42,102 nt of DNA from Rubrivivax sp. (GCA_022842595.1 JALHPF010000041.1:1-42102), one strand, 5' to 3'. Shown: positions 1-8,609, numbered from the stretch's first letter. Numbers and translations: made by a program. Notes: generated by a model not told the origin, from the sequence alone.

Positions 1-450
1 GACACGCCCGAACCGATTGGCACTGGGCGCTGCGACGCCGGCCACCCCCAGCGCCGCGGCCTCGCGCAGCAGCGCCAGCGCCACCGGGTGGGCGGGCATG
101 CGCAGGCCGATGCTGGCCTGGCCGCCGGCGGCGGCCGTGGCCACGCCGGGCGTGCGCGGCACGATCACGGTCAGGGGGCCGGGCCAGAAGCCGGCCATCA
201 GCTGCCTGGCGTTGCTGCCCAATGCCGGAGTGAACTGCAGCGCAGCGTCGACGCTGGCCACATGCACGATGAGTGGGTGACCGGTGGGCCGGCCCTTGGC
301 CGCATAAATGGCGGCCACGGCCGTGTCGTCCAGCGCATTGGCGCCCAGCCCGTACACCGTCTCGGTGGCGAAGGCCACGAGCTGCCCTTCGGCCAGGTGC
401 GCAGCGCAGGCGCGCACGTCGGCAGGAATGTTGCCAGACAGGACGGGCAT
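1..450 (-). CDS. Threonylcarbamoyl-AMP synthase, Sua5/YrdC/TsaC family (3' end cut by window edge)
   Basis: Makes threonylcarbamoyl-AMP from threonine, bicarbonate and ATP for the t6A37 modification of ANN-decoding tRNAs in the cytoplasm. The visible 150 residues show the family signatures: an N-terminal GQLVAFATETVYGLGANA segment, AAKGRPTGHPL with the basic K-x-R residues of the nucleotide pocket, WPGPLTVI, and SAN close to the window edge. The ATG at 450 lies 17 bases after the purK stop, so the gene is probably the last of a purE-purK-sua5 operon. The reading frame runs off the window, so I cannot tell whether the C-terminal Sua5 domain is present (long Sua5 form) or absent (short TsaC form). 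Confidence 0.9.
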   Translation of the reverse strand, partial: MPVLSGNIPADVRACAAHLAEGQLVAFATETVYGLGANALDDTAVAAIYAAKGRPTGHPLIVHVASVDAALQFTPALGSNARQLMAGFWPGPLTVIVPRTPGVATAAAGGQASIGLRMPAHPVALALLREAAALGVAGVAAPSANRFGRV

Positions 451-467
451 GGGGATGGCGGCTGCGC

Positions 468-1649
468 CTAGAACGCCGGCAGGCCGAGCAGCGCAGTCGC
501 CTGCAGCGCCGTGTCGCGGGCCTGCGCGACGCTTGCAGCGGTCACCGTCAAGTGGCCCATCTTGCGGCCCCGCCGCGGCTCGGTCTTGCCATACAGGTGC
601 AGATGCACGCCCGGCAGCGCCAGTACGGCCGGCCAGTCGGGCGTTTGCGCTGCCGAGCCCGCTTCCGGGAACCACAGGTCACCCATGAGGTTGAGCATGA
701 CAGCGGGCGAATGCAGCCGGGGCGGCGTCAACGGCCAGCCCACCAGCGTACGCAATTGCAGGTCGAACTGCGACACGTCGCACGCGTCCAGGCTGTAGTG
801 GCCGCTGTTGTGCGGGCGCGGCGCCATCTCGTTGGCCACCAGGCGACCGTCGGCCAGCACGAAGAATTCGATGCAGAGCACGCCCACGTAGTCCAGCTTG
901 GCAGCCAGTGCCGCGGCACAGGCCACCGCCTGGCGTGCCGTGTCAGGTGGGACATCGGGCGCCGGCACCTGCGTCACCGCCAGCACGCCCTGGCGGTGAA
1001 GATTCTGCTGCACGGGCAGGTGGACGATGGTGCCGTCGCGGCCGCGCGCCACGATCACACTGATCTCGAAGGCCAGTGGCAGCTTCTGTTCGAGCACACA
1101 GGAGACCCGGCCCATCGCCTCCCAGGCGCTCGCCAGTTCTGCCGACGTCGCCACTGAAGCCTGCCCCTTGCCGTCGTAGCCCAGCGTGGACGTCTTCAGA
1201 ATGCCCGGCAGCAGCGAAGCCACGGCAGGCGAGTCGAGCTCGCTGCTCGACTCGATGAGCGCATATGGGGCGCAGGGGACGCCTGCGGACATGAAGCACT
1301 GCTTTTCGCGGGCCCGGTGCTGGCACACCTGAACCGCAGCGGCCGGCGGCGAGACCGCCAGCCCGGCCAGGGCAAGATGCTGCAGCACGGCAGATGGAAC
1401 GTTCTCGAATTCGGTGGTGACAGCGGCACACGCGGCCTGCAGCTGCGCCAGGGCATCGGCATCGTCATAGGCCGCACCCAGGTGGCTGTCGGCAGCCGCG
1501 CCTGCCGGACTGTGCGGGTCGGGCTCGAGCACCAGCACGCGGAAGCCCTGCGCCTGCGCGGCATGCACGAACATCCGGCCCAGTTGCCCGCCGCCCAGCA
1601 CGGCCAGCATGCCTGCGGTGGCCGGGCTTGCTGCCGAGGCTTCTGACAT
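468..1649 (-). CDS. purK: N5-carboxyaminoimidazole ribonucleotide synthase PurK
   Basis: ATP-dependent carboxylation of aminoimidazole ribonucleotide to N5-CAIR, the first half of the two-step AIR carboxylation in purine synthesis. The 393-residue protein has the ATP-grasp layout: an N-terminal GGGQLGRMFVHAAQAQG nucleotide-fold segment after about 18 residues, KTSTLGYDGKGQ in the central ATP-grasp part, FFVLADGRLVANEMAPRPHNSGHYS with the acidic and Asn residues of the metal/ATP site, and a C-terminal LYGKTEPRRGRKMGH segment typical of PurK. Its ATG overlaps the purE stop by one base (TGATG at 1647-1651), indicating translational coupling with its pathway partner. Confidence 0.97.
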   Translation of the reverse strand: MSEASAASPATAGMLAVLGGGQLGRMFVHAAQAQGFRVLVLEPDPHSPAGAAADSHLGAAYDDADALAQLQAACAAVTTEFENVPSAVLQHLALAGLAVSPPAAAVQVCQHRAREKQCFMSAGVPCAPYALIESSSELDSPAVASLLPGILKTSTLGYDGKGQASVATSAELASAWEAMGRVSCVLEQKLPLAFEISVIVARGRDGTIVHLPVQQNLHRQGVLAVTQVPAPDVPPDTARQAVACAAALAAKLDYVGVLCIEFFVLADGRLVANEMAPRPHNSGHYSLDACDVSQFDLQLRTLVGWPLTPPRLHSPAVMLNLMGDLWFPEAGSAAQTPDWPAVLALPGVHLHLYGKTEPRRGRKMGHLTVTAASVAQARDTALQATALLGLPAF

Positions 1650-2152
1650 CAGCTGAGGTCCTTCGTCATGCCCATGGCCACCGTGGTTTGGCGGGCGCGG
1701 AAATCGAGCAGCTTCTGATGCAACGCGGCATTGCCGGATGCCAGCATGGCGACTGCAAAAAGCGCGGCATTGGCCGCCCCGGCCGGGCCGATGGCGAAGG
1801 TCGCCACGGGAATGCCCTTGGGCATCTGCACGATCGAATAGAGCGAATCCACGCCCTGCAGATGTTTGCTCGCCACGGGCACACCCAATACCGGCACCGT
1901 CGTCTTGGCCGCGATCATGCCCGGCAAGTGCGCCGCGCCACCGGCCCCAGCAATGATCGCCCGCAACCCGCGGCCCGCGGCAGCCTCGGCAAACCGGAAC
2001 ATCTCGTCGGGCATGCGGTGCGCGGAAACCACCTGCTTTTCGTAAGGCAGATCAAACTCATCGAGGATCTGGGCAGCGGCTCGCAGGGTTTCCCAGTCGC
2101 TGGAGGAGCCCATGAGGATTGCAAGTAAAGCGCCTCTTTTGTCAGTCTTCAT
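1649..2152 (-). CDS. purE: N5-carboxyaminoimidazole ribonucleotide mutase PurE (class I)
   Basis: Converts N5-CAIR made by PurK to 4-carboxyaminoimidazole ribonucleotide. From the ATG at 2152 the protein has 167 residues. The family motifs fall where they do in the class I enzyme: GSSSDW with Ser16-Ser18-Asp19, SAHRMPDEM with the catalytic His45, and GAGGAAHLPGM followed by TTVPVLGVPV. An upstream TTG in frame at 2188 would add an atypical N-terminus overlapping the preceding gene, so ATG 2152 is preferred. Only four bases separate the TAG of the upstream TPR-like gene from this ATG, and I see no strong Shine-Dalgarno, so translation may be coupled to that gene. Confidence 0.96.
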   Translation of the reverse strand: MKTDKRGALLAILMGSSSDWETLRAAAQILDEFDLPYEKQVVSAHRMPDEMFRFAEAAAGRGLRAIIAGAGGAAHLPGMIAAKTTVPVLGVPVASKHLQGVDSLYSIVQMPKGIPVATFAIGPAGAANAALFAVAMLASGNAALHQKLLDFRARQTTVAMGMTKDLS

Positions 2153-2156
2153 TGGA

Positions 2157-3272
2157 CTACCGTCGCAGGGTGGCAGGTATTTCGACAAGCTCTTGGAGAA
2201 CCGGCATAAGCGCTGCGCGCTCAGCGTGGAAAAGCTGCGTCAGCGGCGAAATGTTCTTGGCGTTATACAATCCAAGAAAGTTCGAAGGGGCCTTTTCCAA
2301 GGCGCGATTCAGATTCGAATAGACAATGATCAGATCTTCCACTGGCAATCGATCGATGTTTGAGCCCAGCAAAACTTCCAAATGTGTCTTAGCTTCAATT
2401 CCGAAGCCCAAACTGGCATAACAAAGAATCATATCTGACAACAAGACTAAACGATAGAGATAACTGCTAGGCAGTTCACCATCTCGCGACATAATTATCA
2501 ACAAGTCCAGAGCATCCGAATATCTCTCATGGAGCATGTGAACCCCAACCTTGACGCCAGTTAGCAGGTGATCCAAAGACGTCACACCTGCAGCCGACTG
2601 GTAATTTGCAGCACTTCGGCTTTCTGCATCTGCCAATTGTAAAGCGGCAGGGTCAAGCTGTAGATTCCACGCTGATTTTAAGCGCAAATCAAATACCCTG
2701 AATGCAGATTTATTATAGGTGATCGCCCCCAGCGCAGCTTGATCTCCATATTCAACCGCGGCTTGTCGCGCATGAGCGTACCAACGCCTGGATGAGTCCA
2801 AGTCTCCAGCCCAGAAAAATATGTCGCCCATCACACAAGAGATTCGGCACACCGCAGCGCTATGACTAGCCTCCGTGGCCTCGATAGCCAAACGAATGGT
2901 TTCGACTGCCTCGTCAATACGATCCTCTTGAAACTGAATGTGTGCTAGCCATGCAGAAGTTATCGCCGTAAGCTCTCTGTTTTTTGCCGCTCTACTCAGA
3001 AGTTGAGCACGCATCAGGCGATCCTTAGCATCTCCTCCTAGTGATTTAAAGTAGCTTTGTAGCCCTTCAAGTAGCATCACCAGGACGGAAACCTTGAGGG
3101 CATGACCATCACCGAAACCCAGTCGCAACTCAGCTCTGATGGCGTCTGCGCTTGAATTGTCGCCAATGCGAGTTAGGTAGCAAGCTTTCTCTGCCAATAG
3201 GCAAGCTTTCTCGATAGCATCACTAGCTTCTGCGATTCCTCTGTCAAGACGTAGTATGCAAGGCGCTGCCAT
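2157..3272 (-). CDS. TPR-like alpha-helical protein of unknown function, AT-rich, possibly acquired
   Basis: Function not recognised. The 371-residue protein is almost wholly helical by eye, with repeated segments of about 35-40 residues of the type AWLAHIQFQEDRIDEAVETIRLA and GDIFFWAGDLDSSRRWYAHA, which resemble degenerate tetratricopeptide repeats. There is no signal peptide, membrane span or catalytic motif. I chose ATG 3272 because GGGGGAAG lies just upstream; ATG 3314 is in frame but has no ribosome site and sits beside the preceding terminator. Base use differs sharply from the neighbours: the 60 bases from 2401 hold 24 G+C, whereas the 60 from 1921 (purE) hold 48. Its stop lies four bases before purE, so it now heads that operon. 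I recall similar paralogous families in Burkholderiales but cannot verify this. Confidence 0.75.
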   Translation of the reverse strand: MAAPCILRLDRGIAEASDAIEKACLLAEKACYLTRIGDNSSADAIRAELRLGFGDGHALKVSVLVMLLEGLQSYFKSLGGDAKDRLMRAQLLSRAAKNRELTAITSAWLAHIQFQEDRIDEAVETIRLAIEATEASHSAAVCRISCVMGDIFFWAGDLDSSRRWYAHARQAAVEYGDQAALGAITYNKSAFRVFDLRLKSAWNLQLDPAALQLADAESRSAANYQSAAGVTSLDHLLTGVKVGVHMLHERYSDALDLLIIMSRDGELPSSYLYRLVLLSDMILCYASLGFGIEAKTHLEVLLGSNIDRLPVEDLIIVYSNLNRALEKAPSNFLGLYNAKNISPLTQLFHAERAALMPVLQELVEIPATLRR

Positions 3273-3320
3273 TACTTCCCCCAACGAATTAGGTTGATAT
3301 TTCTTGCGAGGCATGCAATT

Positions 3321-3346
3321 AAAAAAGCCCAGCGGCTGCTGGGCTT
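3321..3346 (-). terminator. Rho-independent terminator of the H1-like gene
   Basis: Read on the minus strand, a perfect 9-bp stem (AAGCCCAGC / GCTGGGCTT) with a 4-base loop runs into six T residues. It lies 55 bases after the stop of the H1-like gene and just before the TPR-like gene, separating the two transcription units. Confidence 0.85.
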
Positions 3347-3400
3347 GATACTACAGCGAGGTCTCGGTCTCGTCCCGCACTAGGTGGGACTAAGCGAAGC

Positions 3401-3829
3401 CTAAGGCTTGTTCCCTGTCGGAAACGGCCAAGCGGCAGCAGGGTTCAAAGTCGTCTTCGCCGGCGCAGGGGCAGGCGCAGCAGGGGTTGCGGGGGCCGGC
3501 TTCTTGGCAGCCTTCTTGGCAGCGGACTTCTTCGCAGTTGGCTTCTTAACCGCAACCTTCTTTGCCGCCGCCTTCTTGGCCGGAGCTGCCTTCTTCGCCG
3601 GTGCGGCTTTCTTTGCTGCCGCCTTTTTTGCCGGCGCCGCCTTCTTCGCGGGCGCTGCCTTCTTCGCGGGCGCGGCCTTCTTCGCAGCGGCCTTCTTGGC
3701 CGGAGCCGCCTTCTTCGCGGGCGCTGCCTTCTTGGCCGGAGCCTTCTTCGCCGGAGCGGCCTTCTTCGCAGGGGCGGCCTTCTTTGCCGGGGCCTTCTTG
3801 GCCGGAGCGGCCTTTTTCGCAGTTGCCAT
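3401..3829 (-). CDS. Histone H1-like, lysine/alanine-repeat DNA-binding protein
   Basis: Small nucleoid-associated protein that resembles the C-terminal tail of eukaryotic H1; family members bind DNA non-specifically and compact it. The 142-residue sequence is almost entirely tandem AAKKAAPAKK-type repeats (about residues 3-100), followed by an AKKPTAKKSAAKK stretch, a Pro/Ala linker and the tail TLNPAAAWPFPTGNKP, a non-repetitive end typical of betaproteobacterial members. ATG 3829 is preceded by AAGGAGAT at ideal spacing; the upstream in-frame TTG (3847) lies on the other side of that ribosome site and is rejected. It is a single-gene unit closed by the hairpin at 3321-3346. Repeat number probably varies between strains because of slippage. 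Confidence 0.9.
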   Translation of the reverse strand: MATAKKAAPAKKAPAKKAAPAKKAAPAKKAPAKKAAPAKKAAPAKKAAAKKAAPAKKAAPAKKAAPAKKAAAKKAAPAKKAAPAKKAAAKKVAVKKPTAKKSAAKKAAKKPAPATPAAPAPAPAKTTLNPAAAWPFPTGNKP

Positions 3830-4027
3830 AACGATCTCCTTGATCAAGTTGCAAATGGCACCAGACCCCAGCTAAGGGCCTGGAGATTCATCGTCCGATG
3901 GTCTGCTTTCGGGCATTGGCCCGTCGACGGTCGCCTCGGTGCGATGAATGGGTCAGCAAGCTCGGCATGAATGGGTTCTGATGCCTGCCTTGGCTTGCAA
4001 TTCTTGGATTCTTGATCTCTCACGTGA

Positions 4028-4052
4028 CCCGTCATGCCCAGGCACGACGGGG
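4028..4052 (-). terminator. Possible hairpin terminator after nrdB
   Basis: An inverted repeat (CCCGTC-type arms around ATGCCCAGGCA) lies about 35 bases beyond the nrdB stop. There is no T run after it on the minus strand, so it may be only an mRNA-stabilising hairpin. Confidence 0.3.
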
Positions 4053-4084
4053 TTGCGGCTGTACCGGCCGGCTGAGCGACATGC

Positions 4085-5269
4085 TCAGTCCCAAGCCAGT
4101 GCCCCGCCAGTCTGGTAGTCGATGACGCGCGTTTCGAAGAAGTTGCGTTCCTTCTTCAGGTCGATCATTTCGCTCATCCACGGGAACGGGTTCTCTTCGT
4201 TCGGGAACAGCTCGTCAAGGCCAATCTGCGTGGCGCGGCGGTTCGCGATGTAGCGCAGGTAGCCCTTGAACATGCTGGCATTCAGACCCAGCACGCCGCG
4301 AGGCATCGTGTCTTCGGCGTAGCGGTATTCCAGTTCGACGGCTTCTTCGAACAGCGCATTGATCTCGGCCTTGAACTCCGCCGTCCACAGATGCGGGTTC
4401 TCGAGCTTGATCTGGTTGATGAGGTCGATGCCGAAGTTGCAGTGCATCGACTCGTCGCGCAGGATGTACTGGTACTGCTCGGCCGCACCCGTCATCTTGT
4501 TCTGCCGGCCCAGCGCCAGGATCTGCGTGAAGCCGACGTAGAAGAACAGGCCTTCCATCAGGCAGGCGAAGACGATCAGGCTCTTCAGCAGCTTCTGGTC
4601 GTTCTCGGGCGTGCCGGTGTGGAAGTGCGGGTCCATGATCGCCTGGATGAAGGGGATCAGGAACTGGTCCTTGTCGCGGATCGACTTGACTTCGTTGTAG
4701 GCGTTGAAGATCTCGCTCTCGTCCAGGCCCAGGCTCTCGACGATGTACTGGTAGGCGTGGGTGTGGATCGCCTCTTCGAAGGCCTGGCGCAGCAGGAACT
4801 GCCGGCACTCGGGCGCCGTGATGTGGCGGTAGGTGCCCAGCACGATGTTGTTCGCGGCCAGCGAGTCGGCGGTGACGAAGAAGCCGAGGTTGCGCTTGAT
4901 GATGCGGCGCTCGTCTTCGGTCAGGCCGTTGGGGTCCTTCCAGGTCGCGATGTCGCGCGACATGTTGACCTCGTTCGGCATCCAGTGGTTGGCGCAGGTC
5001 TGGAGGTACTTCTCCCAGGCCCACTTGTACTTGAAGGGCACCAGCTGGTTGACGTCGGTCTGGCCGTTGATGATGCGCTTGTCAGAGGCCTTCACGCGCC
5101 GTGTGCTGCCGGCCTCGAGGCTCAACGCGGCTGCGGCCTCGGCCACCGGCGGCTGTGAGCCGACCGTGGTGGAACTCGCGCGCGGTGCGGCCACAACGGA
5201 AGGAATGGCTGCCGGCTTCACGGCCGCACCCTTCGCTTCACTCTTGGCTTCTTCTTCCCAGACCAACAT
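4085..5269 (-). CDS. nrdB: Class Ia ribonucleotide reductase, beta (radical) subunit NrdB
   Basis: Small subunit of the aerobic ribonucleoside-diphosphate reductase; carries the diiron centre and tyrosyl radical that starts catalysis in NrdA. Of 394 residues, the first ~65 are an Ala/Pro-rich low-complexity extension and the rest is the ferritin-like core. Visible diiron ligands are Asp135 (FVTAD), Glu166 and His169 (EEAIHTHAY), Glu239 (CLMEG), and Glu273 and His276 (RDESMH). Tyr173, seven residues after Glu166, matches the radical tyrosine, so this should be a Tyr-radical enzyme and not the Phe-type class Ic. The C-terminal DYQTGGALAWD is the tail that docks on NrdA. It lies 135 bases downstream of nrdA in the same direction and probably shares its promoter. 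Confidence 0.97.
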   Translation of the reverse strand: MLVWEEEAKSEAKGAAVKPAAIPSVVAAPRASSTTVGSQPPVAEAAAALSLEAGSTRRVKASDKRIINGQTDVNQLVPFKYKWAWEKYLQTCANHWMPNEVNMSRDIATWKDPNGLTEDERRIIKRNLGFFVTADSLAANNIVLGTYRHITAPECRQFLLRQAFEEAIHTHAYQYIVESLGLDESEIFNAYNEVKSIRDKDQFLIPFIQAIMDPHFHTGTPENDQKLLKSLIVFACLMEGLFFYVGFTQILALGRQNKMTGAAEQYQYILRDESMHCNFGIDLINQIKLENPHLWTAEFKAEINALFEEAVELEYRYAEDTMPRGVLGLNASMFKGYLRYIANRRATQIGLDELFPNEENPFPWMSEMIDLKKERNFFETRVIDYQTGGALAWD

Positions 5270-5404
5270 GTATTGACTTCCTATCTATGAATTATCTGAG
5301 TGTTGCTCGTGAACACCAAGCATTGATTGACATTCAGGCCCTGATGCTGTTGTCGCGCGGCATCGGTGGTGCACACGCAGACGGACAAGCAGCAGCGCCT
5401 CGCA

Positions 5405-8329
5405 TCACTGGCAGGCTTCGCAGTCGGGGTTGTCGATCGAACAGAACTTGATGTCACTGCCGGGTTCGCTGGCAGGTTCACCGGCACTCGCTGTCACTGC
5501 ACTTGCAGCGCTAGCCTTCACTGCCGCCGGTGTGCTGCCACCCTTGGAAACCGCGTTCATCGCGCCGGGCGCCACCGTGGACTTCTCGGCATACGTGGCG
5601 CTGGTGGTGCGCAGGTAGTAGGTGGTCTTCAGGCCACGCAGCCACGCCAGCTTGTAGGTCTCGTCGAGCTTCTTGCCAGAGGCTCCGGCCATGTAGATGT
5701 TCAGCGACTGCGCCTGGTCGATCCACTTCTGGCGGCGCGCCGCCGCTTCCACCAGCCACTGCGTTTCGATCTCGAAGGCTGTCGCGTACAGGCGCTTCAG
5801 CTCTTCGGGCACGCGGTCGATGGGCAGCAGCGAGCCGTCGAAGTGCTTCAGGTCCATCACCATCACGTCGTCCCACAGCCCAAGGCGCTTCAGGTCGCGA
5901 ACCAGGTACTCGTTGACGACGGTGAATTCCCCCGACAGGTTGCTCTTCACCGAGATGTTGGCAAACGACGGCTCGATCGACGCGTCCACGCCGATGATGT
6001 TGCTGATGGTGGCGGTGGGCGCGATGGCCACGCAATTGCTGTTGCGCATGCCGTGTTCGGCGATGCGGGCACGCAGCGCGTTCCAGTCCAGCGTGACGCT
6101 GCGGTCCACCTGCACGTACTGGGCGCCGCCGCGGGCCTGGGCCAGCATGTCCAGCGTGTCCTGCGGAAGCAGACCACGGTCCCACAGGCTGCCACGGTAG
6201 CTGCTGTAGCGGCCGCGCTCGGCCGCCAGTTCACTGCTGGCCCAGTAGGCGTGGTAGCAGACAGCTTCCATGCTGCGGTCGGCGAATTCCACCGCAGCCT
6301 CAGACGCATAGGGCACGCGCAGCTGGTACAGGCAGTCCTGGAAACCCATGATGCCCAGGCCCACCGGGCGGTGGCGCAGGTTGCTGTCGCGGGCTTTCTT
6401 GACGGCGTAGTAATTGATGTCGATGACGTTGTCGAGCATGCGCATCGCCGTGGTGGTGGTGCGCTTGAGCTTGTCGTGGTCGATCTCCTTGCCGTTCTCA
6501 CCGTCCTTCAGGTGCTGCGACAGGTTCACGCTGCCCAGATTGCACACCGCGATCTCGGTGTCGCTGGTGTTCAGCGTGATCTCGGTGCACAGGTTCGAGC
6601 TGTGCACCACGCCCACGTGCTGCTGCGGGCTGCGCACGTTGCAGGCGTCCTTGAAGGTGATCCAGGGGTGGCCAGTCTCGAACAGCATCGACAGCATCTT
6701 GCGCCACAGGTCCTTCGCGGCCATGCGCTTGAAGAGCTTGATCTCGCCGCGGTCGGCCTTTTCCTCGTAGGCCACGTAGGCACGCTCGAATTCGGCCCCG
6801 AACAGGTCGTGCAGGTCGGGGGTGGTGCTGGGGCTGAACAGCGTCCACTGGCCGCCTTCCATCACGCGGCGCATGAAAAGGTCGGGGATCCAGTTGGCGG
6901 TGTTCATGTCGTGCGTGCGCCGGCGGTCGTCGCCGGTGTTCTTGCGCAGCTCCAGGAACTCTTCCAGGTCGAGGTGCCAGCTTTCCAGGTAGGCGCAGAC
7001 CGCGCCCTTGCGCTTGCCACCCTGGTTCACGGCCACGGCCGTGTCGTTCACCACCTTCAGGAAGGGCACCACGCCCTGGCTCTTGCCGTTCGTGCCCTTG
7101 ATGTAGCTGCCCAGGGCGCGCACACGCGTCCAGTCGTTGCCCAGGCCGCCGGCGAACTTGCTGAGCAGCGCGTTTTCCTTCAGCGCTTCGTAGATGCCGT
7201 CCAGGTCGTCGGCCACGGTCGTCAGGTAGCAGCTTGAAAGCTGGCTGCGGCGCGTGCCGGCGTTGAACAGCGTGGGCGTGCTGCTCATGAAGTCGAAGCT
7301 GGACAGCACGTTGTAGAACTCGATGGCCCGCGCCTCGCGGTCGATCTCGTTCAGCGCCAGGCCCATGGCCACGCGCATGAAGAAGGCCTGCGGCATCTCG
7401 ATGCGCTGCTCGTCGATGTGCAGGAAATAGCGGTCGTACAGGGTTTGCAGGCCCAGGTAGTCGAACTGCAGGTCGCGGCTGGCATCGATGGCCGCGCCCA
7501 GTCGGGCCAGGTCGAACTGACCCAGCTTCTCGTCGAGCAGTTCGGCGCCGATGCCTTTCTTGATGTACGCCGGGAAATACTCGGCATAGCGCTCGGCCAT
7601 CTGCGCCTGCGTGACTTCACCGCCCACGATCTCGCGGCGGATGGTGTGCAGCAGCAGGCGTGCGGTGGCGCGGGTGTAGGAAGGGTCTTTCTCGATCAGC
7701 GTGCGCGCGGCCAGGATGCAGGCCTTGTAGACCTCGTCGATGGGCACGCCGTCGTACAGGTTGCGGCGGGTCTCGGCCAGGATGGGCTCGGCCTTGACGT
7801 CGGCACCCAGGCCGGCACAGGCGGACTCGACCAGGGCGCGCAGCGCCGCCATGTCCAGCGGCACGCGCTGGCCGCGCTCGAGAACATAGAGCTCGACCGC
7901 CTTCACGGCGACCGGCGCCACCTGGCGCGCACGTTCCTGCGAACGGCGCTCGCGGTACAGCACGTAGGCACGCGCCACGTCGTGCTGGCCGCTGCGCATC
8001 AGACCCAGTTCCACCTGATCCTGCACGTCTTCGATGTGAAAGGTGCCGCCACCCGGGCGCGAACGCAGCAGGGCCCGCACCACGCTTTCAGTCAGGCGGT
8101 CAACCGTCTCGCGCACGCTGGCCGAAGCCGCACCCTGGGTGCCATGCACGGCCAGGAAGGCCTTCATCAGGGCCACCGCAATCTTGTTGGGCTCGAAGCC
8201 GACCACGGCGCCGTTGCGCCGGATGATCTGATAGCCGGCGTAGGCCGAAGCGGCGGGCACCGAACCGGCGACGACTGCGGCCCGCGAGGCGGCAAGGTTC
8301 TCGGTGGTCACGACTTGAGCTGATTGCAT
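5405..8329 (-). CDS. nrdA: Class Ia ribonucleotide reductase, alpha (catalytic) subunit NrdA
   Basis: Reduces ribonucleoside diphosphates to deoxyribonucleotides. The 974-residue protein has an N-terminal ATP-cone (about residues 33-130, YQIIRRNGAVVGFEPNKI onwards) for dATP/ATP overall-activity control, an N-terminal helical domain, and the ten-stranded barrel. Active-site residues are visible: Cys367 (QLSSCYL) and Cys596 (AVCNLGS) as the redox pair, and Asn579, Cys581 and Glu583 in NLCTEI as the thiyl-radical site. The last residues carry CEAC (Cys970 and Cys973), the swinging dithiol that re-reduces the active site. ATG 8329 has AAGGGA upstream. A 230-base leader separates it from the NrdR-box promoter region. 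Confidence 0.97.
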   Translation of the reverse strand: MQSAQVVTTENLAASRAAVVAGSVPAASAYAGYQIIRRNGAVVGFEPNKIAVALMKAFLAVHGTQGAASASVRETVDRLTESVVRALLRSRPGGGTFHIEDVQDQVELGLMRSGQHDVARAYVLYRERRSQERARQVAPVAVKAVELYVLERGQRVPLDMAALRALVESACAGLGADVKAEPILAETRRNLYDGVPIDEVYKACILAARTLIEKDPSYTRATARLLLHTIRREIVGGEVTQAQMAERYAEYFPAYIKKGIGAELLDEKLGQFDLARLGAAIDASRDLQFDYLGLQTLYDRYFLHIDEQRIEMPQAFFMRVAMGLALNEIDREARAIEFYNVLSSFDFMSSTPTLFNAGTRRSQLSSCYLTTVADDLDGIYEALKENALLSKFAGGLGNDWTRVRALGSYIKGTNGKSQGVVPFLKVVNDTAVAVNQGGKRKGAVCAYLESWHLDLEEFLELRKNTGDDRRRTHDMNTANWIPDLFMRRVMEGGQWTLFSPSTTPDLHDLFGAEFERAYVAYEEKADRGEIKLFKRMAAKDLWRKMLSMLFETGHPWITFKDACNVRSPQQHVGVVHSSNLCTEITLNTSDTEIAVCNLGSVNLSQHLKDGENGKEIDHDKLKRTTTTAMRMLDNVIDINYYAVKKARDSNLRHRPVGLGIMGFQDCLYQLRVPYASEAAVEFADRSMEAVCYHAYWASSELAAERGRYSSYRGSLWDRGLLPQDTLDMLAQARGGAQYVQVDRSVTLDWNALRARIAEHGMRNSNCVAIAPTATISNIIGVDASIEPSFANISVKSNLSGEFTVVNEYLVRDLKRLGLWDDVMVMDLKHFDGSLLPIDRVPEELKRLYATAFEIETQWLVEAAARRQKWIDQAQSLNIYMAGASGKKLDETYKLAWLRGLKTTYYLRTTSATYAEKSTVAPGAMNAVSKGGSTPAAVKASAASAVTASAGEPASEPGSDIKFCSIDNPDCEACQ

Positions 8330-8561
8330 GGACGTCCCTTCTCTCTATGTTTGTTGGGGTGTTGTTTCTGGGCCTGCCCGGGGGCGGGGCACGCTCGACG
8401 CCGGAGCGGACAGACACGGCGCCCGACCCTGGCCGCCTGCAGCGGCAACGCCACGAACGAACGACGATCGTTGACGCTGGATTGCGGCGCTTGATGGCGC
8501 TTTACGGCATTTTCTGGCGGTTTCAGCGGGGCACCGAGCTTACCACTGCTCGCTCCAGCGG

Positions 8562-8577
8562 GCACTATATATGGGGG
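8562..8577 (-). promoter_or_regulatory. NrdR box 1
   Basis: GCACTATATATGGGGG on the plus strand matches the left half and centre of the NrdR consensus ACACTATATATAGTGT. It overlaps the -10 hexamer of the nrdA promoter, the expected position for repression by the ATP/dATP-sensing NrdR. Box 2 lies 32 bp away, the standard three-turn spacing for NrdR pairs. Confidence 0.75.
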
Positions 8578-8592
8578 CTGAGAGGCCTACAA
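8564..8592 (-). promoter_or_regulatory. Candidate sigma-70 promoter of nrdAB
   Basis: On the minus strand TTGTAG (8592-8587) and TATAGT (8569-8564) are separated by exactly 17 bases. The -10 matches five of six consensus bases; the -35 keeps only TTG. The promoter is interleaved with the two NrdR-like boxes, which supports it. Confidence 0.6.
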
Positions 8593-8593
8593 G

Positions 8594-8609
8594 CCACTAC
8601 GGGTAGCGT
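8594..8609 (-). promoter_or_regulatory. NrdR box 2
   Basis: CCACTACGGGTAGCGT keeps the palindromic CACTA...TAG-G arms of the NrdR consensus with a divergent centre. Its start is 32 bp from box 1. Two boxes at this spacing upstream of nrdA is the typical NrdR operator architecture. Confidence 0.7.

Noticed and set aside
3546..3854. Tandem repeat that might look like a CRISPR or minisatellite
   Set aside because: The repeats are codon-phase AAKKA/PAKK units of the H1-like gene, of unequal length and with no spacers.
3844..4035. 63-codon open frame upstream of the H1-like gene
   Set aside because: It has no conserved features and no good ribosome site, and occupies the likely leader and promoter region of the H1-like gene.
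5366..7237. Long open frame (623 codons) on the plus strand opposite nrdA
   Set aside because: It is the exact antisense of a strongly conserved nrdA. Its composition (His/Val/Ala/Gln/Arg/Gly-rich) is typical of GC-rich antisense frames, and it has no domain or ribosome site.
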